This document shows positions 8,915-17,475 of a stretch of DNA of 64,000 nt, one piece after another. Made by a program: the position numbers and the translations under genes. Position 1 is the first letter of the stretch. Each line of letters begins with the position of its first letter. The notes beneath the pieces are model-generated. The model had not been told where the DNA came from. It made no database searches and was given only the letters and a program-made list of their open reading frames with translations. This stretch comes from UBA1181 sp045226255 (lineage in GTDB: Bacteria > Bacteroidota > Bacteroidia > Bacteroidales > Paludibacteraceae). The stretch lies in contig JBGVCG010000010.1 of assembly GCA_045226255.1 (NCBI GenBank), positions 124,001 to 188,000 of the forward strand, written 5' to 3'.

Positions 8915-8922
8915 TAACTTTG
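8915..8922 (+). promoter_or_regulatory. -7 box of the porin-imelysin-cytochrome unit
   Basis: TAACTTTG fits TAnnTTTG and lies 22 bp before the ATG at 8945. A purine-rich ribosome site (AAAAGGAAATG) follows. Confidence 0.5.
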
Positions 8923-8944
8923 CCCCGAAAAAAGGCAAAAGGAA

Positions 8945-10276
8945 ATGGGAACATCCATATTGAAGAAAAGCATTGTGACATTGGCTATTAGCTTGGTTGT
9001 TGCGGGGAACGCATCCGCACAAGTGGACACTACATTCCAAAAGATCCGCCTCGGAGGATATGGCGAGATACTGGCATCATGGAAGGATTACGGACTGAAC
9101 CGTTGGAGCGGCTCGACGCAGGGCAACGCGAAGGTGAACCATGCGCACATATCAATCCCTAGATTCGTGCTGGCGATGGACTATAAGTTCAACGACAAAT
9201 GGATGCTTGGCTCGGAGATCGAATTCGAGGCGGGCGGCACCGGCACCGCCATGGAGATGGAGGCTGGCTCAGGCAGCGAGAACGGGGAGTACGAGACGGA
9301 GATCGAGAAGGGTGGCGAGGTGGCCTTGGAGCAATTTCACCTCACCCGCTATTTCGCAAGGGCCTTCAGCGTCAAAGCGGGACATATCATCGTGCCGGTC
9401 GGTCTGACCAACACGCACCACGAGCCGATCAACTTCTTCACTACCTTCCGCTCCGAAGGGGCGACTACCCTCCTACCCTGCACATGGCACGAGACAGGTC
9501 TGGAATTCTTCGGAACAATAGGGAAAGAGGCCGCCAAATTCGACTATCAGGCACAGATCGTAGCAGGACAGAACCCGTTGGGTTTCAGCCGCTACAACTG
9601 GATCAAGGGGGGCAAACAGGGGTTGTTCGAGATGGACAACTTTACCAGCCCGGCTTACGTCTTCCGCCTGGATTACTTAGGTGTGAAAGGGTTACGGTTG
9701 GGCATGTCGATGTACTACTGCTACGATGCGGGCAAAAACTGCGACCGACTGATCACCTTCAACAACGATGATCCAGTGAACATCTCCATCTTCTCGGCCG
9801 ATGCACAGTACAAGCATAAGTTCTTCACATTCCGTGGCAACTACCTCAGCGGCAAGCTGTCGGAGGCTTTGGTCGTGGACAAAATCATCCGCACCTACTC
9901 CTCGAAGTCTGGTTACAACCGCAGTCCGAACGTGGCGGAAAGGGCGCTCACCTACAACTTCGAGTTGGGTGTGAACCTCAAGAACATAGTCAACGGTGGG
10001 AAGAAGTTCCCGGTCATCTACCCGTTCGCACATTACGAATATTACAATCCGCAGGAGGATGGGGTGAGTTTACAGGTAATGGACGACCGTTGCCAAGTGA
10101 GCTATTGGTCTTGGGGACTGAACTACTTCGTCCTGCCTAACCTTGTCATCAAGATGGATTACACGAACAGGAGGATCGGGACGAGCCAAGTCTTCAAGAA
10201 CACAAAATCGAGCTACAACAACGAGAACGAGTTGAACCTCTCCATCGCTTACGTGGCTTGGTTCCTGAACAAATAA
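8945..10276 (+). CDS. outer-membrane porin-like beta-barrel protein
   Basis: A 443-residue exported protein with a signal peptide ending near SLVVAGNASAQ. The mature part is a run of alternating amphipathic strands rich in aromatic and glycine residues (IRLGGYGEIL, FVLAMDYKF, FSVKAGHIIVPVG, LRLGMSMYY). It ends in the hydrophobic strand LNLSIAYVAWFL, as barrel proteins do. It resembles Bacteroidota porin-type proteins; the substrate is unknown. It is the first gene of a plus-strand set, 37 bp before an imelysin gene, so a role in passage of a metal or metal complex is the likeliest inference. Confidence 0.75.
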   Translation: MGTSILKKSIVTLAISLVVAGNASAQVDTTFQKIRLGGYGEILASWKDYGLNRWSGSTQGNAKVNHAHISIPRFVLAMDYKFNDKWMLGSEIEFEAGGTGTAMEMEAGSGSENGEYETEIEKGGEVALEQFHLTRYFARAFSVKAGHIIVPVGLTNTHHEPINFFTTFRSEGATTLLPCTWHETGLEFFGTIGKEAAKFDYQAQIVAGQNPLGFSRYNWIKGGKQGLFEMDNFTSPAYVFRLDYLGVKGLRLGMSMYYCYDAGKNCDRLITFNNDDPVNISIFSADAQYKHKFFTFRGNYLSGKLSEALVVDKIIRTYSSKSGYNRSPNVAERALTYNFELGVNLKNIVNGGKKFPVIYPFAHYEYYNPQEDGVSLQVMDDRCQVSYWSWGLNYFVLPNLVIKMDYTNRRIGTSQVFKNTKSSYNNENELNLSIAYVAWFLNK

Positions 10277-10313
10277 GCGCAATATAAACAATAAACATAA
10301 AATCATACGAACA

Positions 10314-11501
10314 ATGAAAAAGAGAGCATTTTTAGCAGCTGGGCTGATTGCCTTCGGCGCAGTGACGTTCAACGCCTGCAAGGACGATGACGAGGAAAAT
10401 TTGGCAAACATCGACGACTCCACCGCCATCAATGCGGAATACACCTCCGCCTATGCGAAGCAGTGGGGCAATTACATGCGTACCGTAGCATCCCTCCTCA
10501 AGACGGATGCGGAGAACCTCTACGCTTACTGGAACGACAGCTACGAGGGAGGAGACAGCTATGCAAAGCGTTTCCTTTCCCACACGGGCGCAGGCTTCCA
10601 ATCATCCAAGGACTGCGTGGAGCAGATCATAGACGGTTGCGTGGACATCGCCAACGAGGTGGGTGATTCCAAGATCGGCGGACCGGTCGAGAAGTGGAGC
10701 GAAAACAACAAAGAGGAGGCGGTACTCGCCGTCGAGTCTTGGTTCTCTTGGCACTCCAGGGTGGACTACTCCAACAACATCGCATCCATCAAGAATGCAT
10801 ACTTCGGCAGCTTGGACGGCACTGTGAACGCCAACTCCATCTCGAAGGTCATCAACGGAAGCGACGCGACACTGGACGCTAAGGTGACCGCAGCCATCCA
10901 AAACGCACAAGCGAAGATCTTAGCTATCCCGCAACCTTTCCGTAACAACTTGGGTTGCAGCGAGGCGAGAGAGGCCATGACCGCCTGCGCGGAACTTCGC
11001 GACATCCTGGACGAGGATTTGAAGAACTACATCGACGAGAACCTCGCCGACTACAACTGGGACGCAGTCCTCTCTCAATACGTGAACAACGTGGTCCTTC
11101 CTACTTACAAAAGCCTGAAGGAGAAGAACGCGGAGCTCTTCAACGCAGTGGTGGCTTTCCAACAGAGCCCATCGGACGAAGGATTCTCGAAATGCGCCGA
11201 CGCATGGATCGCGGCACGTACGCCATGGGAGTCTTCCGAGGCATTCCTCTTCGGACCAGTAGCGGACAAAGGATTGGATCCGAACATGGACTCATGGCCA
11301 TTGGACCTCAAGGGAATCATCAAGATCTTCAACACAGCCTCTTGGGGCGAGTTGGAATGGTCCGGCGAATACGAGGAGATGCCTGAGGAGGGCGAGGGTT
11401 CACAACATGCGCAGGACATCGAGTCAGCACAGAACCTCCGTGGATTCCACACGCTGGAATACCTCATCTTCAAGGATGGTAAGGCGAGGACGATCCATTG
11501 A
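10314..11501 (+). CDS. imelysin-family lipoprotein
   Basis: Periplasm-facing lipoprotein of the imelysin (peptidase M75-like) family, linked in other bacteria to iron acquisition. The signal peptide ends in the lipobox FNAC (lipid Cys about 22), followed by the acidic stretch KDDDEEN. The family motif GxHxxE is present as GFHTLE (Gly377, His379, Glu382), close to the C-terminus. A second typical motif, PWESSEAFLFGPV, precedes it. Peptidase activity is doubtful for the family; metal binding is more likely. It lies between a porin and a di-haem protein, as is often seen for imelysin genes. A terminator-like hairpin follows the stop. Confidence 0.92.
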   Translation: MKKRAFLAAGLIAFGAVTFNACKDDDEENLANIDDSTAINAEYTSAYAKQWGNYMRTVASLLKTDAENLYAYWNDSYEGGDSYAKRFLSHTGAGFQSSKDCVEQIIDGCVDIANEVGDSKIGGPVEKWSENNKEEAVLAVESWFSWHSRVDYSNNIASIKNAYFGSLDGTVNANSISKVINGSDATLDAKVTAAIQNAQAKILAIPQPFRNNLGCSEAREAMTACAELRDILDEDLKNYIDENLADYNWDAVLSQYVNNVVLPTYKSLKEKNAELFNAVVAFQQSPSDEGFSKCADAWIAARTPWESSEAFLFGPVADKGLDPNMDSWPLDLKGIIKIFNTASWGELEWSGEYEEMPEEGEGSQHAQDIESAQNLRGFHTLEYLIFKDGKARTIH

Positions 11502-11533
11502 TCGTAAGCCCTAAGCAACAAACGATTTCACAG

Positions 11534-11565
11534 AAACGGCGGGGAAGAATATTCCCCCCGTTTTT
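11534..11565 (+). terminator. terminator-like hairpin between imelysin and di-haem genes
   Basis: AAACGG-c-GGGGAA (11534-11546) pairs with TTCCCC-CCG-TTT (11552-11563), followed by T residues to 11565. No -7 box is visible between it and the next ATG at 11597, so partial read-through is the simplest reading. Confidence 0.55.
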
Positions 11566-11596
11566 CCTATTACACAACACACACTAACACAAAAAC

Positions 11597-13033
11597 ATGA
11601 ACTTTAACCTAAAACTATTTACCTTAACGGCCATGATCGCCCTATTGTTCGCCGCATGCGACAACGAGGAGGGATTGGAGGTGGACGAGATAAAGATTCC
11701 CGACGGATATGCGCTTTCGGCGGGCACGTCGACCGTCTTCCTGAGCTCCACCTACGCCTACGACACCGATGCGAAATGGCTGAAAGGCAAATACTTATCA
11801 CGATTTAACAACGGAGACAACCTCTACGACAACCCGCTCGGCTCGGCGCAGAGCCAAGGCGGATTAGGACCCGTCTATGCGGGTTACTCGTGCGGAAGTT
11901 GCCACCGCAACGCAGGGCGCACCGAACCGACGCTCTGGAGCGCTGGAGGAAGCGGAAGCTACGGTTTCTCCTCCATGCTGATCTACATCACACGCAAGAA
12001 CGGAGCTTTCTTCCAAGACTACGGAAGGGTCGTCCACGACCAGTCCATCATAGGCGTCAAGCCGGAAGGAAAGCTCAAAGTAACCTATGAATTCAAGACC
12101 TTCCGATTCCCCGATGGGGAAACGTACGAACTAGCAAAACCGAACTACACCATCACGGAATGGTATGCCGACAGCATCGCACCGGAAGACCTCTTCTGCA
12201 CCGTCAGGATACCGCTCAGACACGTGGGAATGGGCCCTATGATGGCGATCGACCGCAACGAAATCGAACAATTGGCTCGGCAAAGCAACTACCCCGAATA
12301 TGGTATCTCAGGCAAGGCCAACTACATCACCGAGCGGGGCATCCGCCAACTCGGTCTCTCCGGCAACAAGGCGCAACACGCGGACCTAACCGTCGAGTTA
12401 GGCTTCTCGTCCGACATGGGTGCGACCAACAGCCGTTTCCCCGAAGAGATCTGCGAGGGACAAGCACAGATGCGACAAGGCATGAGCGCCATGGGACTCA
12501 CCTACAATCAATTAGACGTCACAAGCGAGCAGATGGAGGATGTTGACCTCTACATGCAATGCCTAGGCGTCCCCGCACGACGCAACGTGAACGACCCGAA
12601 CGTGAAACGGGGCGAACAGATGTTCTATAAAGCCAAATGCCACCTCTGCCATGTGACGACGCTCCACACACAGCCGCAGGGCTCCGTCCTGCTGAACGGC
12701 ACACGCATCCCTTGGCTCGGCGGACAGACCATCCATCCGTACAGCGACTTCCTCCTGCACGACATGGGTAGCGAGATCATGGGCGTAGGCCTCAACGACA
12801 ACTACGTCAGCGGATTGGCGCGCGGCAACGAATGGCGCACCACCCCTCTTTGGGGCGTGGGTCTGCAGAAGATCGTCAACGGACATACCTACTTCCTGCA
12901 CGACGGGCGGGCAAGGAACTTCATCGAAGCCATCATGTGGCATGGCGGTGAGGGCGAGGCCTCCAAGAACATCTTCGCAAAAATGTCCAAGGCTGACCGT
13001 GAAGCGCTGGTCGCATTCCTGGAATCATTATAA
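11597..13033 (+). CDS. DUF1111 di-haem c-type oxidoreductase lipoprotein
   Basis: Periplasmic c-type cytochrome of the DUF1111 group, sometimes called thiol oxidoreductase and related to di-haem peroxidases. At 478 residues it has a lipoprotein signal ending FAAC (Cys21). Two haem-attachment motifs are visible: CGSCH (Cys99, Cys102, His103) and CHLCH (Cys348, Cys351, His352). The family region LLHDMGSEIMGVGL and WRTTPLWGVGL lies near the end. This family commonly sits beside imelysin genes. Electron donor and acceptor are unknown; reduction or oxidation of iron at the outer membrane is an inference. The next gene follows after 49 bp. Confidence 0.92.
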   Translation: MNFNLKLFTLTAMIALLFAACDNEEGLEVDEIKIPDGYALSAGTSTVFLSSTYAYDTDAKWLKGKYLSRFNNGDNLYDNPLGSAQSQGGLGPVYAGYSCGSCHRNAGRTEPTLWSAGGSGSYGFSSMLIYITRKNGAFFQDYGRVVHDQSIIGVKPEGKLKVTYEFKTFRFPDGETYELAKPNYTITEWYADSIAPEDLFCTVRIPLRHVGMGPMMAIDRNEIEQLARQSNYPEYGISGKANYITERGIRQLGLSGNKAQHADLTVELGFSSDMGATNSRFPEEICEGQAQMRQGMSAMGLTYNQLDVTSEQMEDVDLYMQCLGVPARRNVNDPNVKRGEQMFYKAKCHLCHVTTLHTQPQGSVLLNGTRIPWLGGQTIHPYSDFLLHDMGSEIMGVGLNDNYVSGLARGNEWRTTPLWGVGLQKIVNGHTYFLHDGRARNFIEAIMWHGGEGEASKNIFAKMSKADREALVAFLESL

Positions 13034-13082
13034 CTCAACAATAACAACGGACTAACCATTAGCCCTTTAATAGACTCAAAAA

Positions 13083-14348
13083 ATGAAAAGATTATATATA
13101 GCAACCCTATTATCAGCCATCACCCTATCGGCCATGGCACAGGCAGAAGAGCCCATCAAGGCAGAAGTCGTATCGAACCCAACGTCCCTAATGGACGAAG
13201 AGGCGGAGAACGGTGTCGTATCATTAGCCGGAAGAAAAGGATTCTCGATCTCCACCGCGAAAGGGGACTTCGTCTTCAAACCCTACACCCTCATCCAAAC
13301 AGCGGGGAAATACAACTGGTACGATGACGAGGGCCTCGACAAAGCCTACAACCAGGACAACGTCATGAACAGCGGATTCGCCATCCCTTACGCTATCCTC
13401 GGTTTCACCGGCAAAGTGTTCGACCGTATCTCCTTCAACCTCAGCCTCAACGCCGCAGGTTCGGGAGGCGCCCTGCTGCAGCAGGCATGGTTCGACGTGA
13501 AGGTGAAGAACGCATTGTGCTTCAGGGTGGGTAAGTTCAAGACACCGTACACCCACGCCTACCTCACCACCTTAGGGGAGACGCTCTTCCCTGTGGTGCC
13601 CACATCCCTGACCACCAACGTCATCATGCCTTACGTGCTCAATGCAGTCAATCCGACCATCGGTACAGGCTTCGACCTTGGCGTCATGGCCCATGGCGTA
13701 ACCCCTAACGAAAAGTTCGGCTATGAAGTGGGTCTGTTCAACGGAACGGGCGCAGGCGTGAACAGCGCCACAAAGACGCTCAGCGACGACATCAAAGGGT
13801 TGCCTTCCCTACTCTATGCGGGAAGAATCGCCGTGACACCGCTCGGCCACATGCCGGCAAGCCAAGGGAAACCGAACCTATCGGACGAGCGCAAACTACT
13901 GTTCGCCCTCTCCGCCAACGTGAACGTGGAGGCGCAGAGCGAATCGACCAACGACGCCCGCCTTGGCTTCGAGTTCGCCTACCTGGCAAAGAAACTGTAC
14001 CTCGCGGCTGAGTTCTATAGAATGCACATCAGCTACACCGACCGTCAGAAGATCAGCGACGAGTTCAACTACTGGGGCGCTTACATCCAAGCGGGTTACT
14101 TCGTCGCTCCGCAATGGCAGATCGCCCTCCGCTACGACTTCATGGACAGGAACGCAACTGCAAAGGACGGTATCATCAACATGCCAGCCGCTGGGTTCAA
14201 CTATTTCATCAAGCACACAAACCTCAAGTTGCAGACAATGTACCAATACATGGGTAGGACGGGGCATCAGACACAGCTGGACCGTGACAACGATGACCTC
14301 GGGCTCGCGACCCACTCGGCCACCGTCATGCTGCAATATGCTTTCTAA
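13083..14348 (+). CDS. phosphate-selective-porin-like (OprP/OprO family) outer-membrane protein
   Basis: Exported barrel protein of 421 residues with a signal peptide ending near LSAMAQAEE. The mature protein has the OprO/P-type signature of strands and loops: FVFKPYTLIQ at the start, then FDRISFNLSLNAA, AWFDVKVKNALCFRVGKFKTPY and YEVGLFNGTG. A C-terminal strand SATVMLQYAF ends in Phe, the usual signal for barrel assembly. The name phosphate-selective refers to the family founder; members here may pass other anions or chelates. It is the second barrel of this gene set, 41 bp before a haem lipoprotein. Confidence 0.82.
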   Translation: MKRLYIATLLSAITLSAMAQAEEPIKAEVVSNPTSLMDEEAENGVVSLAGRKGFSISTAKGDFVFKPYTLIQTAGKYNWYDDEGLDKAYNQDNVMNSGFAIPYAILGFTGKVFDRISFNLSLNAAGSGGALLQQAWFDVKVKNALCFRVGKFKTPYTHAYLTTLGETLFPVVPTSLTTNVIMPYVLNAVNPTIGTGFDLGVMAHGVTPNEKFGYEVGLFNGTGAGVNSATKTLSDDIKGLPSLLYAGRIAVTPLGHMPASQGKPNLSDERKLLFALSANVNVEAQSESTNDARLGFEFAYLAKKLYLAAEFYRMHISYTDRQKISDEFNYWGAYIQAGYFVAPQWQIALRYDFMDRNATAKDGIINMPAAGFNYFIKHTNLKLQTMYQYMGRTGHQTQLDRDNDDLGLATHSATVMLQYAF

Positions 14349-14389
14349 GCCAATAGCGACACAACATCAACACATAAACATTTGAACCC

Positions 14390-15109
14390 ATGAGAAAAAT
14401 ATTGATAGCCAGTTTAATCGTCTTTGCCGCCTGTGACGACGGAGACATCCTGGAACACGTCACCTACCAGCAAGAGGGCATGAAGGTGGCCGTTGATGCG
14501 GAGATCTCAGGCATTGATTCATGGACGAACGAATACACCATCACACTGTCCGGCTTCGAGAGCCAACGCAACGACAAGGATATCCCTGAATACTCAGAGA
14601 TTTCCAAGCAGATCCTACAACCGAAGGACGGGAAGCTACACATCACCTTAGGGGGTGTTCCGCAGACGGTCAATTACTTGGAAATAACAGTCATAAACAG
14701 AATACGTCAACGGGTCATCACCCTTTGGCAACATGAGCTGACCGCCGCCGACAAAAACAGCAAGGACACGCTACGGTTGGAGGCTGGGAGATTGGACGTG
14801 GATATGTTCACATACATCCAGAACGAGTACCTGAACAAATCGTGCGCCAACTGCCATGGTCTCAGCGAAAGGGGCGCCGCAGCCGGACTCTTCCTCACCG
14901 AAGGGAAAAGCCTCGCGGCAATGGTGAACGTGCCCTCCACGAAACGTTCCGGCATCAACATCATCACCCCCTATGACACCGCCAAGAGCTCGCTGCACCT
15001 GATCCTCTGGGGAAACCTTCCGGAGGCGCACCATAACCATCAGGACAAACTGGCCATCGATGCGGAGAAGGAGTTAATCGACAATTGGATATTGGGAGGA
15101 GGGAAGTGA
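14390..15109 (+). CDS. lipoprotein with a single haem c motif
   Basis: A 239-residue exported lipoprotein. Its short signal ends FAAC (Cys15). A single CxxCH motif, SCANCHG (Cys152, Cys155, His156), near the middle predicts covalent haem c. The N-terminal half looks like beta-sandwich (TNEYTITLSGFES, LEITVINRI). A later GNLPEAHHNHQDK stretch is rich in histidine and might supply a distal ligand or bind metal. I do not recognise a named family. Position between a porin and CcsBA strongly suggests it is the electron partner of the DUF1111 protein. Confidence 0.78.
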   Translation: MRKILIASLIVFAACDDGDILEHVTYQQEGMKVAVDAEISGIDSWTNEYTITLSGFESQRNDKDIPEYSEISKQILQPKDGKLHITLGGVPQTVNYLEITVINRIRQRVITLWQHELTAADKNSKDTLRLEAGRLDVDMFTYIQNEYLNKSCANCHGLSERGAAAGLFLTEGKSLAAMVNVPSTKRSGINIITPYDTAKSSLHLILWGNLPEAHHNHQDKLAIDAEKELIDNWILGGGK

Positions 15110-15180
15110 ATTTTGAATTTTGAATTATGAATTAAGAATTATGAGACGTTAGTTTGACGAAGGCACTCATGATTTTTGAT

Positions 15181-15188
15181 TACTTTTG
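15181..15188 (+). promoter_or_regulatory. -7 box before ccsBA
   Basis: TACTTTTG fits TAnnTTTG exactly, with a TTTG 24 bp upstream at 15153-15156. It overlaps an in-frame ATG at 15176, which supports the ATG at 15212 as the real start and gives ccsBA a possible second promoter. Confidence 0.4.
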
Positions 15189-15211
15189 TCCAACTAAACA
15201 ATGAAGGATTC

Positions 15212-17179
15212 ATGCGAAACAAAACGCTAAAATATATCATTACAAGCCTATTCGCCGCAATCATCATCGCAATGGCGGTCGCCACCTTCTTCGACCAACA
15301 CACTGCGGAGGAACAGATCTACTCCTCCGTATGGTTCTGCGGATTATGGGCGGTGCTCTGCATCCTCTCCGCCTTCGTGTTCTTCAAGAAGCTGACGGGC
15401 AAAGCCGCCACACTGCTGTTCCACCTCTCCTTCCTGGTCATCTTGTCTGGGGCATTGGCCACCAAACTGACCTCCAAAGAGGGAATGATGCACCTGCGTT
15501 GCGGCGAAAAAACAGACTTTTTCATCCTCAAAAAGAATATGTTCAAAGAGAATTTCGGCTTTGAAGTGCAACTGGACAGCTTCGTTGTCCTGAACTACCA
15601 AGGCACACAGATGCCGCAGGACTACGCCAGCCACCTCACCATCCTCGACAACGGAGAACGTCTTCAAGCCTCCGTCTCGATGAACAACATCTTCAAGAGG
15701 AAGGGGTTCCGCTTCTACCAGACAAATTTCGACGAGGACCGCCAAGGAAGCGTCCTATCCGTCAGCTACGACCCGATAGGGATCCCGCTCACCTACCTCG
15801 GTTACATCCTCTTCGCACTGTCGGGCATCTGGATGCTCTTCTCCAAGAGGAGCGCCTTCCTGCAGCTGCTGCGGCACCCCTTGCTGCAAAAGGGAGGACT
15901 ATTCGTCCTGCTACTCTGCATAAGCCACCAAGCCTTGCCCCAAGAGCGGAAGGTGCCGACCATAAGCGCGGAACAAGCCGCACAATTGTCCGAGAAACAA
16001 ATCGTCTACAACGGACGCATCGCTCCCTTCAACACGATGGCCAGGGATTTCCTTCTGAAGACCTACGGGAAGGCCTCCTACCACCAACTAACCCCTGAGC
16101 AAGTGGTCTGCGGCTGGCTATACCGCCCGGAGGCATGGAAGGACGAAAAGATGATCCTCGTCAAAGACAAACAGCTGCGGCAAGAGCTCGGACTGGAGAA
16201 GTACGCCTCCTTCGCCGATTTCTTCGACAAGGAGGAGAACTACCGTCTGAACGGACTGGCGCTCACCAAGGGGGTGCGGGAGACCGACGAGAAGATCGGT
16301 CTGATCCTCATGCTCACCAAAGGGAAACTATTCTCCGAAAGCCAGGTGACGATCCCCGAAGCGAAGGTCAAGGCGGAGCTCCTTTACAACAAAATCAACT
16401 TCGCCAAGATACTCTTCATGCTCAATCTGACGCTCGGGTTCGCCGCCTTCCTGCTTATGGTCTTCGCAAGCGAGTCCAACTTCTCCGAGAAGTTCTTCAA
16501 GGCGCTGAAGGCGATATTGGTGGCGGCCCTGCTCTTCGACCTCTGCGGCTACATCCTACGATGGTACATCTCAGGACGCATCCCGATGGGCAACGGCTAC
16601 GAGACCATGCTTTTCATGTCGCTGATCATCATGGCATTAGGCATATTCCTCAAAGGGAAATTCGCCACGTCGGCAGGCTTCCTTCTCTCAGGGTTCACCC
16701 TACTGGTAGCCTATCTCGGGCAAAAGAACCCGCAGATCACCCCGCTGATGCCCGTGCTCAACTCACCGATTCTCAGCGCCCATGTCTCGACGATCATGAT
16801 CGCCTATAGCCTGCTGGCCTTCACCTTCTTCAACGGAATATTCTCCCTATTCTTCAAAGAGGAGGAGAAGAATACACAGCTAGCCTTGCTCAGCCGCATC
16901 ATGCTCTACCCCGCAGAGATACTGCTCGGCATAGGCATCTTTCTCGGAGCGGTTTGGGCCAACATATCATGGGGCACTTACTGGAGCTGGGACCCGAAGG
17001 AGACTTGGGCACTGATCACCTTCATGGTCTACGCCATACCGTTCCACTCGGCGGACCTGAGCTTCTTGCGGAGCAACCGCAACCTGCACTTCTATTTTAT
17101 CATCGCCTTCGTAACCGTGCTGGTCACCTACTTCGGAGTGAATTACTTCCTAGGAGGAATGCACAGCTATGCGAATTAA
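15212..17179 (+). CDS. ccsBA: CcsBA-type cytochrome c synthetase (ResB-ResC fusion)
   Basis: Inner-membrane protein that carries haem to the periplasm and attaches it to CxxCH motifs (system II cytochrome c maturation). From 15212 it has 655 residues. The N-terminal ResB/CcsB-like part has several membrane spans and a periplasmic domain. The CcsA part contains the tryptophan-rich WWD segment (WGTYWSWDPKETWAL) near residue 590 and ends with HFYFIIAFVTVLVTYFGVNYFLGG. The fused form is common in Bacteroidota. Placement directly after two haem c lipoproteins indicates maturation of those proteins. An in-frame ATG at 15176 falls within a promoter box and is not preferred. Confidence 0.92.
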   Translation: MRNKTLKYIITSLFAAIIIAMAVATFFDQHTAEEQIYSSVWFCGLWAVLCILSAFVFFKKLTGKAATLLFHLSFLVILSGALATKLTSKEGMMHLRCGEKTDFFILKKNMFKENFGFEVQLDSFVVLNYQGTQMPQDYASHLTILDNGERLQASVSMNNIFKRKGFRFYQTNFDEDRQGSVLSVSYDPIGIPLTYLGYILFALSGIWMLFSKRSAFLQLLRHPLLQKGGLFVLLLCISHQALPQERKVPTISAEQAAQLSEKQIVYNGRIAPFNTMARDFLLKTYGKASYHQLTPEQVVCGWLYRPEAWKDEKMILVKDKQLRQELGLEKYASFADFFDKEENYRLNGLALTKGVRETDEKIGLILMLTKGKLFSESQVTIPEAKVKAELLYNKINFAKILFMLNLTLGFAAFLLMVFASESNFSEKFFKALKAILVAALLFDLCGYILRWYISGRIPMGNGYETMLFMSLIIMALGIFLKGKFATSAGFLLSGFTLLVAYLGQKNPQITPLMPVLNSPILSAHVSTIMIAYSLLAFTFFNGIFSLFFKEEEKNTQLALLSRIMLYPAEILLGIGIFLGAVWANISWGTYWSWDPKETWALITFMVYAIPFHSADLSFLRSNRNLHFYFIIAFVTVLVTYFGVNYFLGGMHSYAN

Positions 17180-17185
17180 GAATTT

Positions 17186-17400
17186 TGAATTTTGAATTTT
17201 GAAACGTTCGTTCGATGTCTCCAATTACATGAAACACGGAAGAAACGATCAACCCGCAAACCCCGAAGGGGTGTTATATCACAGGCAGGGGCAAGGGGAA
17301 TTTTGAATTTTGAAACGTTCGTTCGATGTCTCCAATTACGTGAAACACGGAAGGAACGATCAACCCGCAAACCCCAAAGGGGTGTTATATCACAGGCAGG
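17186..17400. repeat. 111-bp tandem duplication of an intergenic repeat
   Basis: Two nearly identical units start GAAACGTTCGTTCGATG at 17201 and 17312, exactly 111 bp apart. Each is preceded by GAATTTTGAATTTT and followed by CCCGCAAACCCC(G/A)AAGGGGTG and ATCACAGGCAGGGG. The few differences (for example ACATG/ACGTG and GAAG/AAAG) show moderate age. No gene was seen in 17180-17475. Confidence 0.85.
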
Positions 17401-17457
17401 GGTGCTAACCCCTGTACAATAGAACCGAGAATAGTCCGAACCCCGAAGGGGTGGACA
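17369..17457. repeat. REP-like GGGGT-hairpin element, copy A
   Basis: Contains ACCCC(A/G)AAGGGGT, then AGGGGTGCTAACCCCT, then CAATAGAACCG and a closing ACCCCGAAGGGGT. A close relative lies at 45899-45987, so this is a dispersed palindromic repeat family with at least two separate copies in the window. Confidence 0.75.
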
Positions 17458-17475
17458 CTTTAATGAATATGAATT

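Noticed and set aside
15176..15211. Earlier start codon for ccsBA
   Set aside because: The ATG at 15176 lies at a consensus -7 box, and the added residues do not look like a membrane protein start; the ATG at 15212 gives a normal N-terminus.
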